Source of the DNA: Paractinoplanes toevensis | GTDB taxonomy: Bacteria > Actinomycetota > Actinomycetes > Mycobacteriales > Micromonosporaceae | Assembly: GCF_018332695.1 (NCBI RefSeq) | Contig: NZ_BOQN01000143.1 | Span: 30,481-94,480 of the forward strand | Length of the DNA stretch: 64,000 nt | Direction: 5' to 3' | Shown: positions 17,318-25,425 of the stretch, piece after piece | Layout: each line of letters begins with the position of its first letter | Position numbering within the stretch: position 1 is the stretch's first letter | The notes under the pieces: generated by a model | Told to the model about the DNA's origin: nothing | The model's input: the letters and a program-made list of their open reading frames with translations, nothing else | Database searches by the model: none | Position numbers and translations under genes: made by a program

Positions 17318-19261
17318 ATGGAGAGTTGGGAAGCTGGACCCACGGCCTATGCGGGTCCAGCTTCCCCCGTCCGGCCGGGCCGGACGGAACTCGGTGCCCT
17401 CGCCACGTCCGGCGCTCCGGCGTCGCTGTGGCTGGACGTCCTCGATGCGACGATCCGGACCTGCCAGGAACACGGGCGGACCGACCTGGTGTCCTGGCTC
17501 TGGCAGCGCCGGGCGCAGCTGCTGCACCCGCATCTGCGGGTGCTTGTGGTCGGCGCCGCCAAACAGGGCAAGAGCCAGCTTATCAACGCCCTGATCAATG
17601 CCCCGGTCTGCGTTGTCGGCGAGGACCGGGGCACCATGGTTCCCACCGTGGTGCGGCACACCGCGGCGCCCACCGCCCAGCTCATCGTGCGGGCCGCGCC
17701 GGACACCGCGTGGACGCCCGATGCCGCTCGGCAGGACAGCATTCCGCTGGCGCTGGATCGGCTGGCCGACGCGCTGGCCGAGACCGTGGCGATCCAGCCC
17801 GCCGCTACGGTCGGGCGGTTGCACGCCGACGTGGGTGTGCCCCGATCGTTGCTCGCGTCGGGCCTGCAGCTCATCGACACCCCGCCGCTGCCGGGGTTGC
17901 CCGCCGTCGCGCCCGCCGCGGTCGGGCGGTTGCGCGAGCTGGCCACGGACGGGCGGGCCGACCTGGTGCTGTTCGTCTGCGAGGCGGGCCGCGAGCTCAG
18001 CGACGCCGAGGTGGCCGTGCTGGCCGACCTGGGCCGGCTGTTCCCGAGCCTGGTGGTCGCCTACACCAAGACCGACTACGCGGCGCACTGGCGGCGTGAC
18101 CTGGAGGCCAGCCGGATGCGGCTGGTGCAGGCGGGGGTGCCGGCCACGGTCCTTCCGCTCTCCGCCACGCTGCGGGTCCGCGCCGTGCAGACCGGCGACG
18201 CGGCGCTCAACGGCGAGTCCGGTTTCCCGGCGCTGATCAGCCTGCTCGAGGCGACCGTGGCGGCCAAGCCCGACCGGCTGGCCCGGGCCACCGTCGGCGT
18301 GCTCGGCCGCACCGTCACCGAGCGGCTCGCCGTGACGTTGCGCGACGACCTCGACGCGCAGCGCGCCGAGAGCGAGACGTCGCACGCCGTCAAGCGTCTG
18401 CACGAGACCCAGCGGCGCATGGACGAGCTGCGCAAGTGTGCCACCCGCTGGCAGACCCGGCTGTCCGACGAGGTGGGCGACCTGATGTCGGACATCGAGC
18501 ACGACCTGCGCGAGCGCACCCGCGCGGTGATCGCCCGGGCCGACGAGACGTTCACCGAGGCCGACCCGGTGCGGGTGTGGGACGAGTTCGAGCAGTGGCT
18601 GCGGGAGGCGCTGCTGGAGGTCGCGCAGACCAGCCTGGGCTGGCTCGGCGACCGCGCCGAATGGCTGGCCCGGGCGGTGGCCGCCGAGTTCCCGGCCGAG
18701 CTCGGCGACGTGCTGCCGAACTGGGTGCCCGGCGTTCAGGGCGATGTGAGCGAGCGGGTCACCGAGCTCGAGTCGCCGCAGGTCGAGCGGTTCACGATGA
18801 CCCAGAAACTGTTCACCGGACTGCGCGGCTCCTACGGCGGTGTGCTGATGGTCGGCCTGGTCACCAGCCTCACCGGCATGTCGCTGATCAACCCGATCTC
18901 GCTGGGCGGCGGTGCCGTCTTCGGCGGCAAGAGCATTCGCGAGGAGGGCAAGTCGCTGCTCCGGCGCCGCCAGGCGGTGGCTCGCGCCACCGTGCGGCAA
19001 CACGTCGACGAGATCTACGTGGGTCTGGCCAAGGACGCCAAGGATTCGGTACGCCGGATCCAGCGCGCCCTGCGTGACCATTTCACCGCCGTCACCGAGG
19101 ATCTGCAGGAAGCGATCATCGAGTCGCTGCGCAGTGCCAAGGCCGACGCGGAGCGTGAGGCGTCGGTCCGCGAGGGCCGGGCTCGCCGTACCGAACAGGA
19201 GTTGATCCGTCTCGCCGGCCTGCAGAAGCAGGCCTTGGCGCTGATGGCGGGTCCGGGGTGA
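17318..19261 (+). CDS. iniA: Dynamin-like GTPase, IniA type
   Basis: 647 residues from the ATG at 17318, which has GGCGAG 7 nt upstream; an open frame reaching back to 17222 lacks a good start. Dynamin-family signs: P-loop GAAKQGKSQ at 79-87, a switch-like threonine in GTMVPTVV, G3-like LIDTPPLPG, and G4-like YTKTD. The C-terminal half is long and helical, with a hydrophobic pair (GGVLMVGLVTSLTGMSLINP, about residue 505) that could insert into membrane, as known for mycobacterial IniA, which remodels membranes. It overlaps iniC by GTGA. Confidence 0.87.
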   Translation: MESWEAGPTAYAGPASPVRPGRTELGALATSGAPASLWLDVLDATIRTCQEHGRTDLVSWLWQRRAQLLHPHLRVLVVGAAKQGKSQLINALINAPVCVVGEDRGTMVPTVVRHTAAPTAQLIVRAAPDTAWTPDAARQDSIPLALDRLADALAETVAIQPAATVGRLHADVGVPRSLLASGLQLIDTPPLPGLPAVAPAAVGRLRELATDGRADLVLFVCEAGRELSDAEVAVLADLGRLFPSLVVAYTKTDYAAHWRRDLEASRMRLVQAGVPATVLPLSATLRVRAVQTGDAALNGESGFPALISLLEATVAAKPDRLARATVGVLGRTVTERLAVTLRDDLDAQRAESETSHAVKRLHETQRRMDELRKCATRWQTRLSDEVGDLMSDIEHDLRERTRAVIARADETFTEADPVRVWDEFEQWLREALLEVAQTSLGWLGDRAEWLARAVAAEFPAELGDVLPNWVPGVQGDVSERVTELESPQVERFTMTQKLFTGLRGSYGGVLMVGLVTSLTGMSLINPISLGGGAVFGGKSIREEGKSLLRRRQAVARATVRQHVDEIYVGLAKDAKDSVRRIQRALRDHFTAVTEDLQEAIIESLRSAKADAEREASVREGRARRTEQELIRLAGLQKQALALMAGPG

Positions 19262-20667
19262 GCGGGGCCGGATTGGCCGAGCGGGCCGGTCGGCTGCTCG
19301 ACGACGCGGCGCAGGTGTTCCGGGGGCACGAGCGGGCCGAGACGTGGCTGCGCCGGCACCGGGAGCGGCTGGTCGAGCCGTTGCGGCTGGCCGTTGCCGG
19401 GCCACCTGGATCGGGCAAATCCACCCTGGTCAACGCCCTGATCGGGGAGGACGTGGCGCCGGTCGTGGTGGAGGGGGCGGGTGGCGCGCCGGTCTGGTTC
19501 CAGGACGGTCCCCGCCCGGTCGCTCACGTCTTTCCGCCCGACGCGCCGGCCTGGACCGCGCCGATGCGGCGGGCGAAGGAGGCGGGGCACGCCGTCGACT
19601 GGGCTCTGGGCGGGGTCTCGCGGGTGGTGGTGGACTGGCCGTGCCGGGCGCTGCGGCACACCCGCCTGCTCGACGCGGCCGGCGTCGAGGGGGACACCGA
19701 GGTGCCGGCCGACGCGTTGCTCTACGTCACCCGGCATCTCGGCGACGACCTGACCCCGCTGCAGGAGTCGCAGTCCGGCCGGGGTGCGGGCGCGTTCCCC
19801 GTACACGTCATGGTGGTTCTCTCCCGGGCCGATGAAACCGCCGGCGGCCGGCCGGACGCCATCCTCGGCGCCCGCCAGATCGCCCGCCGGCGCCGGCGGG
19901 AGCCGCGCGTCGCGGCCCTCTGCCAGGACGTTCTCGCGCTGTCCGGGCAACTGGCGCTGGCCGGGCGCGGCCTGCGGGAGGAGGAGTACGCGTCGGTCGC
20001 CGCGGTGGCTGCCCTGCCCAAGGCCGACGCGGACGCGCGCCTGCTGTCCACCGACCGCTTCACCGCCGCCGGTTTCGGAGTCGATGTGCCGGTGCAGCGC
20101 CGGGAGGCCCTGTTGCGGCGGTTCGGGATCGGCGGCCTGCGGCTGGCGGTCACCCTGGTGCGCAGCGGTGCGCGGAGCCGGGCCGAGCTCGGTGCTCAGC
20201 TGATGCGGCAGAGTGGACTGACCGAGTTGCAGGCGTCGATCAGCGACCTGTTCACGGCGCGGCGCGACGCGCTCAAGGCGCGGACCGCGCTGATCGCCCT
20301 CGACCACCTGCTGCGGGCCGAGAGCCGACCGCAGGCCGCCCATCTGGTGGCCGAGCTCGACCGGCTGGTGGCCGGCGCGCACGAGTTCCGCGAGTTGCGG
20401 CTGCTGGCCGCGCTGCGCACCGGCCGGGTCACGCTGCCGGCCGAGCTGGCGGTGGAGGCGCGGCGACTGGCCGGGGGCGAGGGCACCGCACACGCCGAAC
20501 GGCTCGGCCTTCCGGCCGAGAGCCCGCCCGAGCAGTTGTGGCCGGTCGCCGAGGACGCCGCGGGCCGGTGGCACCAGCAGACCCGGGCGGCCACCACCGC
20601 GGGCGGCCGGCGGGCCGCCGAGGTCGTGCTGCGCAGCTGCACCGCGATCCTCGACGACCTGGGCTGA
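19258..20667 (+). CDS. iniC: Dynamin-like GTPase, IniC type
   Basis: 469 residues with a GTG start overlapping the iniA stop. P-loop GPPGSGKST at 48-56, a SRAD sequence as the G4-like element, and a helical C-terminal half. It is shorter than the upstream GTPase and lacks its membrane-insertion pair, as IniC does compared with IniA. In mycobacteria the two proteins work together in the isoniazid/ethambutol stress response; here a role in envelope stress is inferred. A 77-nt spacer separates it from the sigma factor gene, which has its own promoter. Confidence 0.82.
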   Translation: MSGAGLAERAGRLLDDAAQVFRGHERAETWLRRHRERLVEPLRLAVAGPPGSGKSTLVNALIGEDVAPVVVEGAGGAPVWFQDGPRPVAHVFPPDAPAWTAPMRRAKEAGHAVDWALGGVSRVVVDWPCRALRHTRLLDAAGVEGDTEVPADALLYVTRHLGDDLTPLQESQSGRGAGAFPVHVMVVLSRADETAGGRPDAILGARQIARRRRREPRVAALCQDVLALSGQLALAGRGLREEEYASVAAVAALPKADADARLLSTDRFTAAGFGVDVPVQRREALLRRFGIGGLRLAVTLVRSGARSRAELGAQLMRQSGLTELQASISDLFTARRDALKARTALIALDHLLRAESRPQAAHLVAELDRLVAGAHEFRELRLLAALRTGRVTLPAELAVEARRLAGGEGTAHAERLGLPAESPPEQLWPVAEDAAGRWHQQTRAATTAGGRRAAEVVLRSCTAILDDLG

Positions 20668-20679
20668 CCACGCGGCTCA

Positions 20680-20708
20680 TTGATTGTTTTGATGGGCTCT
20701 CGTAACAT
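20680..20708 (+). promoter_or_regulatory. Promoter of the sigma factor gene (TTGATT-N17-TAACAT)
   Basis: -35 TTGATT at 20680-20685, 17-bp spacer, -10 TAACAT at 20703-20708. The spacer ends in ATGGGCTCTCG, a decayed form of the GGGAGCGCTCCCG operator found in exactly this position at 23989 and 34532. The start codon follows 36 nt after the -10 with AAGGA in between. Confidence 0.6.
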
Positions 20709-20744
20709 CCCGAACACATTTTCAACGTTCACAAGGATCCTTGG

Positions 20745-22184
20745 TTGACGGGCAGGCTCGCGACGGAACCGCGGGCGCGACGGGACCGTGAGGCCGACGA
20801 CGCGCTCGCCGCTGCCGCGCGTGCCGGCGACCGCGAGGCACTGGACGTGCTCGTTCGCCGGCATCTGCCGATGGTCTACAACCTCGTCCGGCAGGTGCTC
20901 GGGGCCGACCCGGACGTCGACGACGTGGTGCAGGACGTCGTGTTGCGCGCACTGCGTCAGCTGCGCGGTCTGCGCCGGCCGGAGAGCTTCCGCCCGTGGC
21001 TCGCGGCGATCGCCGTGCACGAGGTCGGCACCTACCTGGCCCGCGCCGGCCGGGTCGCCGGCCGGACCGCCGCCCTCGAGGAGGCGGCCTGGCGGCCGGA
21101 CGCCTCCGCCGAGCTGGAGGGCCCGGCGCTGTTGCGGGTCGAGATCGCCGGCCAGCGGCGGCAGGTGCGGCACGCCAGCCGGTGGCTGTCCGCCGAGGAC
21201 CGGGCGGTACTGGCGCTGTGGTGGCTCGAGTCGGTCGGTGAGCTCTCCCGAACCGAGGTGGCCGCGTCGCTCGGGCTCACCGTCGGACACGCGGGAGTGC
21301 GGCTGCAACGGATGCGGGAGCAGCTCGACCTGAGCCGCGCGATCGTGGCGGCGCTGGAGGCGATGCCGGGGTGCCCGGACCTGGCCGACGTGGTGGCCGA
21401 GTGGGACGGTGTGCCGAATCCGTTCTGGCGCAAGCGGATCGCGCGGCATACCCGATCGTGTCCGGCCTGCACCGGCACCGCCGCCGGCATGATTCCGACG
21501 GAACGCCTGCTCCTCGGCTTCGTGCTGCTCCCGGTGCCGCAGGCGGTCGGCGCCGCGACGTCCACCACCGTAGCGACTGGAACGACCCCGTCGCTTCTCA
21601 GCCGCGTCCTGCATGCTCCGGGGCCGCGCGGCTGGGCCGTCGCCGCCGCGGTCGCGGCCCTGGCCGTCGCCGGCGCCTGGGTGACCACGACCGACCGGGC
21701 TGATCGACCGCCATCGGTCACCCCGGTGGTCGCGGCACCGTCGTCGGCGGCCGGGACGATCCGGACCGGGCGGTTGTCGCTGGAATCGGCCAACTCCGGC
21801 GGCCGGTTCGTCGCGATCGACGGCGACCGGGGTGAGCTCGACGCGGTCACGACCGGCGCGGCCCGGCGCCGCGCGACCTTCGAGGCGGTCCCGGGCCTGG
21901 CCGATCGAGGCTGCTTCACGTTCCGGACGGCGGACGGCCGGCATCTGCGTCACCAGGAGTGGCGGCTGCGGACCAGCAAGGACCAGAAGACCTCGCTGGC
22001 CCGCGGAGACGCCACGTTCTGCGTGCAGGCCGGCGGGATCGCCGGTTCGGTGTCGCTGGAGTCGGCCAACTATCCCGGCTTCTTCCTCCGCCACGTGGGT
22101 ACCGAATTGTGGGTCGATCAGTACGACGGCACCGACGGGTTCCGCGCCGACAGTTCGTTCCTGGTCCGCGCCCCGCTGATCTGA
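20745..22184 (+). CDS. ECF-type sigma factor fused to a zinc motif, membrane helix and AbfB domain
   Basis: 479 residues, TTG start with AAGGATCC upstream. Sigma region 2 spans about 17-100 (HLPMVYNLVRQVLGADPDVD) and region 4 about 147-195. Then comes an HX3CX2C motif (His-235, Cys-239, Cys-242), the signature of zinc-type anti-sigma domains, a membrane helix at about 296-314, a Pro/Ser stalk and an extracellular domain from 341 to the end that fits AbfB/CBM42, known to bind arabinofuranose side chains. Sigma, anti-sigma-like segment and sugar sensor are thus on one chain. It lies at the head of the xylan island and probably reports arabinoxylan outside the cell (inferred). Confidence 0.82.
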   Translation: MTGRLATEPRARRDREADDALAAAARAGDREALDVLVRRHLPMVYNLVRQVLGADPDVDDVVQDVVLRALRQLRGLRRPESFRPWLAAIAVHEVGTYLARAGRVAGRTAALEEAAWRPDASAELEGPALLRVEIAGQRRQVRHASRWLSAEDRAVLALWWLESVGELSRTEVAASLGLTVGHAGVRLQRMREQLDLSRAIVAALEAMPGCPDLADVVAEWDGVPNPFWRKRIARHTRSCPACTGTAAGMIPTERLLLGFVLLPVPQAVGAATSTTVATGTTPSLLSRVLHAPGPRGWAVAAAVAALAVAGAWVTTTDRADRPPSVTPVVAAPSSAAGTIRTGRLSLESANSGGRFVAIDGDRGELDAVTTGAARRRATFEAVPGLADRGCFTFRTADGRHLRHQEWRLRTSKDQKTSLARGDATFCVQAGGIAGSVSLESANYPGFFLRHVGTELWVDQYDGTDGFRADSSFLVRAPLI

Positions 22185-22202
22185 GAACGCTCAATTGTGT
22201 CG

Positions 22203-22269
22203 CTGAAAAATTGTTACCCGCGTTATATGCATACACGGCCTTGAATGCCACGAAACCTGGTGGCAACGT
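22203..22269 (+). promoter_or_regulatory. Promoter region of the alpha-galactosidase gene with shared upstream motif
   Basis: CTGAAAAATTGTTA at 22203-22216, then 24 nt later TTGAAT (-35, 22241-22246), a 17-bp spacer and a weak -10 CAACGT (22264-22269). The spacer holds GCCAC-N8-GTGGC, not the GGGAGCGCTCCC operator. From motif start to -35 is 38 nt, the same as at 23941-23979. Confidence 0.5.
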
Positions 22270-22297
22270 GCTCCTTCCAAGCCGAGAAGGAGAAACG

Positions 22298-23926
22298 ATG
22301 AAACTGGCGAAAGCCGTACTGGCCGCTGCCCTGGTCTTCGGGGGCGCAGCGGCCGCTCTGCCGGCCCCCGCGGCCCACGCCCTGGAGAACGGCGTCGGCC
22401 GCACCCCGCCGATGGGATGGAACAGTTGGAACACGTTCGGTTGCAACATCAACGAGACGTTGATCCGGCAGATGGCCGACTCGATCGTCAACTCCGGTCT
22501 GCGCGATCTGGGCTACCAGTACGTCGTGGTCGACGACTGCTGGTTCAACCCCAACCGGGACTCGGCCGGCAACCTGCAGGGCGACCCCACCCGTTTCCCC
22601 AGCGGCATGAAAGCCCTCGGCGACTACCTGCACGGCAAAGGGCTCAAATTCGGCCTGTACGAGGTGCCGCTGGACAAGACCTGTGCGCAGTACTTCAGCT
22701 CCTATCCGGGTGCCACCGGTAGCCAGGGTCACGAGGCCCAGGACGCACGGCAGTTCGCCGCCTGGGGCGTCGACTACCTGAAGTACGACTGGTGTTCGCC
22801 CACCGGCACCATCAACGACCAGGTCAGCACGTTCGCCAAGATGCGCGACGCGCTCGCCGCCACCGGGCGGCCGATCCTCTACAGCATCAACTCGAACAGC
22901 ATCCACGCGAAGACCGGGCCGCAGCGCAACTGGGGCGACGTGGCGAACATCTGGCGTACCACCGAGGACATCACCAACGCCTGGGACACCGGCCAGAGCA
23001 ACGGCTATCCGATGGGCATCAAGAACATCGTCGACGTCACCGTGCCCCTCGCCGGGTATGCCAAGCCGGGTGCCTTCAACGATCCGGACATGATGGAGGT
23101 CGGCCGGGGCGGCATGACCGACACCGAGATGCGTTCGCACTTCGCTCTCTGGGCGATGATGGCCTCGCCGCTGATCGCCGGCAACGACATCCGCAACATG
23201 GACACGGCCACCCAGACGATCCTGAAGAACGCCCGCCTGATCGCGATCAACCAGGACACCCTGGGCCGGCAGGCAAGCTCGGTGGTCGCCGACACCAACC
23301 AGCGGGTGCTCGCCAAGCGCCTGGCCAACGACGATGTCGCGGTGGCTCTGTTCAACCAGAGCGGTGCCACCCGGACGGTCTCCACCACCGCCGCCGCGAT
23401 CGGGAAGACCGGCTCGGCGTTCACCCTGGTCGATGCCTGGACCGGTGCCACCACGAGCAGCGGCGGCACGATCAGCGCGAGCGTGCCCGCGCACGGAACC
23501 GTCGTCTACCGGGTCAGCGGTGGCACTTCCGGCGAGCCGCCGGTGCCCACGTCGACCACGCTGGTCAGCACCTCCTCCGGGCGCTGCCTCGACGTGCCGA
23601 ACAGCAGTACCGCCAACGGCACCCAGCCGGTCATCTGGGACTGCGGCGGTGCGGCCAACCAGCAGTGGACCGTCTCCGGTCAGGCCCTGCAGGCCCTGGG
23701 CAAGTGCCTCGACGCGCCGATCGGGGCAGCCGCCGGGGCCAAGGTGCAGCTCTGGGACTGCAACGGCGGCACCAACCAGCAGTGGACGTTCCAGGCCGAC
23801 GGCACGATCCGCGGCAACCAGTCCGGCCTCTGCCTCGACGTCGACCACAACCTGACCGCGAACGGCACCGTGACCCTGCTGTGGACCTGCACGGCCGCCG
23901 CGAATCAGCGGTGGACCCGCCGCTGA
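22298..23926 (+). CDS. Secreted GH27 alpha-galactosidase with ricin-type lectin domain
   Basis: 542 residues from the ATG at 22298 (GAGAAGGAG upstream). Signal peptide 1-28 ending AAHA. The GH27 barrel shows GWNSWNTFGCNINE (40-53), VVDDCW, the nucleophile Asp-164 in LKYDWC and the acid/base region NDPDM (261-265). A C-terminal beta-trefoil (about 420-542) carries three QxW repeats (NQQWT, NQQWT, NQRWT), a CBM13-type lectin. It removes alpha-galactosyl groups from hemicelluloses outside the cell. Its promoter shares the upstream motif of other island genes but lacks the LacI-type operator. Confidence 0.94.
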   Translation: MKLAKAVLAAALVFGGAAAALPAPAAHALENGVGRTPPMGWNSWNTFGCNINETLIRQMADSIVNSGLRDLGYQYVVVDDCWFNPNRDSAGNLQGDPTRFPSGMKALGDYLHGKGLKFGLYEVPLDKTCAQYFSSYPGATGSQGHEAQDARQFAAWGVDYLKYDWCSPTGTINDQVSTFAKMRDALAATGRPILYSINSNSIHAKTGPQRNWGDVANIWRTTEDITNAWDTGQSNGYPMGIKNIVDVTVPLAGYAKPGAFNDPDMMEVGRGGMTDTEMRSHFALWAMMASPLIAGNDIRNMDTATQTILKNARLIAINQDTLGRQASSVVADTNQRVLAKRLANDDVAVALFNQSGATRTVSTTAAAIGKTGSAFTLVDAWTGATTSSGGTISASVPAHGTVVYRVSGGTSGEPPVPTSTTLVSTSSGRCLDVPNSSTANGTQPVIWDCGGAANQQWTVSGQALQALGKCLDAPIGAAAGAKVQLWDCNGGTNQQWTFQADGTIRGNQSGLCLDVDHNLTANGTVTLLWTCTAAANQRWTRR

Positions 23927-23940
23927 CCGGAAAAATTGCA

Positions 23941-24007
23941 CTGAAAATCTGTTATGGATACGGTGCAAGTCATTTTTATTGATGCTTTGGGAGCGCTCCC
24001 GTAATGT
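23941..24007 (+). promoter_or_regulatory. Promoter of the CE1 esterase gene with operator in the spacer
   Basis: CTGAAAATCTGTTA at 23941-23954; -35 TTGATG at 23979-23984; 17-bp spacer containing GGGAGCGCTCCC (23989-24000); -10 TAATGT at 24002-24007. A repressor on this operator would block both polymerase contacts. The predicted transcript start falls at or next to the ATG at 24015, so the mRNA would be leaderless. Confidence 0.75.
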
Positions 24008-24014
24008 GCCCGTC

Positions 24015-25325
24015 ATGGGTATTAACGCTCCCCGTAATGACCGGTATGAATGGTGGTGGCGTCCGGTCGCGGCGGTTCTCGTCCTTATGCTCGGCGCGGC
24101 GATCTCGGCCGGTGTGCTGAGCGGGACGGCATCCGCCGCGGCCGGGACGACCGCCGGATGCGGCAAGGCGCCGACACTGACCAGCGGCACCCGCTCCATC
24201 TCGAGCGGCGGCCAGAACCGCACCTACATCCTCCGGGTTCCGGACAACTACGACCGCAATCGGCCGTACAAGCTGATCTTCGCCTTTCATTGGTTGAACG
24301 GCACGGCCGGCAACGTGGTGAGCGGCGGCTACTACGGACTCCAGGGGCTCTCCGACAACTCGGCGATCCTGGTCGCGCCGCAGGGCATCGACAACGGCTG
24401 GGCCAACACCGGCAATCGGGATCTGACCTTGGTCGACAACCTGACCGCCCTGATCGAGGGTGACCTGTGCGTCGACACCAGCCAGCTGTTCGCGCTCGGC
24501 TGGAGTTACGGCGGCTCGATGAGCTATGCCGTCGCGTGTGCCCGGCCGGCCGTGTTCCGGGCGGTCGCCGTTCTGTCCGGGGCCAACCTCAGCGGTTGCA
24601 GCCCGGGTACGCAGCCGGTGGCCTACCTGGGTATCCACGGTACGCACGACAGCGTGCTGAACATCTCGATGGGCCGGTCGATCCGGGACACCTTCGTCCG
24701 GAACAACGGATGTACGGCGCAGAGCCCGCGCGAGCCGGCGCAGGGCAGTCTCACCCACATCGTGACGGTGTATTCGGGTTGCCGTGCCGGGTACCCGGTG
24801 GAGTGGGCCGCGTTCGACGGTGACCACACCCCGGAGCCGGTGGACGGCTCGACATCGACCAGCGGTGCGCGGACCTGGGTGGGCGGCGAGGTCTGGAAGT
24901 TCTTCACCCAGCTGCCCAGCACCACCCCGACCTCGGGTCCGACGACCCCGCCGACGACCCCGCCGACGACTCCGCCGACGACTCCGCCGACGACTCCGCC
25001 GACGACTCCGCCGACCGGGTCGCCCTCCTCCTGCGGTGCCACCTGGAAGGTGGTCAGCACCTGGACGGGCGGCTATCAGGTGGATGTTGCCGTGTCCGCC
25101 ACCGGTTCGGCGAGCACCACCGGCTGGCGGGTGAACTGGACGATGCCGTCCGGCCAGTCGGTCAGCCAGGTCTGGAACGGCACGCTCACCGCCGACGGCA
25201 GCTCCGCCACCGTGGCCAATGCCGCCTACAACGGGGCACTCACCCCGGGTTCCGGCACCAGTTTCGGCATGATCGTTTCCGGGACTGCGGGCCCGGTACC
25301 GACGCTGACCTGCAACCGGACCTGA
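24015..25325 (+). CDS. Secreted CE1-type esterase (feruloyl/acetyl xylan esterase or PHB depolymerase-like) with CBM2
   Basis: 436 residues. Residues 15-42 form a long signal peptide after a polar, Trp-rich N-terminus. The alpha/beta hydrolase core has GWSYGG with nucleophile Ser-164 and GDH with His-271, the layout of the LpqC/CE1 group. A PTTPP linker (about 305-335) leads to a C-terminal CBM2 (about 340-436). With a xylan-binding type module and this neighbourhood, action on feruloyl or acetyl groups of xylan is more likely than on polyhydroxybutyrate. There is no Shine-Dalgarno sequence, and the start codon lies 7 nt after the -10, so a leaderless start is likely. The coding end is followed by a strong terminator. 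Confidence 0.88.
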   Translation: MGINAPRNDRYEWWWRPVAAVLVLMLGAAISAGVLSGTASAAAGTTAGCGKAPTLTSGTRSISSGGQNRTYILRVPDNYDRNRPYKLIFAFHWLNGTAGNVVSGGYYGLQGLSDNSAILVAPQGIDNGWANTGNRDLTLVDNLTALIEGDLCVDTSQLFALGWSYGGSMSYAVACARPAVFRAVAVLSGANLSGCSPGTQPVAYLGIHGTHDSVLNISMGRSIRDTFVRNNGCTAQSPREPAQGSLTHIVTVYSGCRAGYPVEWAAFDGDHTPEPVDGSTSTSGARTWVGGEVWKFFTQLPSTTPTSGPTTPPTTPPTTPPTTPPTTPPTTPPTGSPSSCGATWKVVSTWTGGYQVDVAVSATGSASTTGWRVNWTMPSGQSVSQVWNGTLTADGSSATVANAAYNGALTPGSGTSFGMIVSGTAGPVPTLTCNRT

Positions 25326-25327
25326 CC

Positions 25328-25368
25328 GGCGCGGGGGCTCCACGAGGACGGTCGGGAGCCCCCGCGCC
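25328..25368 (+). terminator. Hairpin terminator after the CE1 gene
   Basis: Perfect 14-bp stem: 25328-25341 (GGCGCGGGGGCTCC) against 25355-25368, with a 13-nt loop, starting three bases past the stop. It lacks a long T-run (TTCATCC follows), as is common in actinobacteria. The GH43 gene begins 57 nt later without an obvious promoter. Confidence 0.8.
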
Positions 25369-25425
25369 TTCATCCTGACTGTCGAGCTCCCCCTCGGACG
25401 GCCGCTACCCCTGGAGGAGAAAATC

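Noticed and set aside
16961..19405. 814-codon open frame on the minus strand across iniB-iniA
   Set aside because: Antisense to clear dynamin-like genes, with repetitive Arg/Gln/Gly composition and no start signals.
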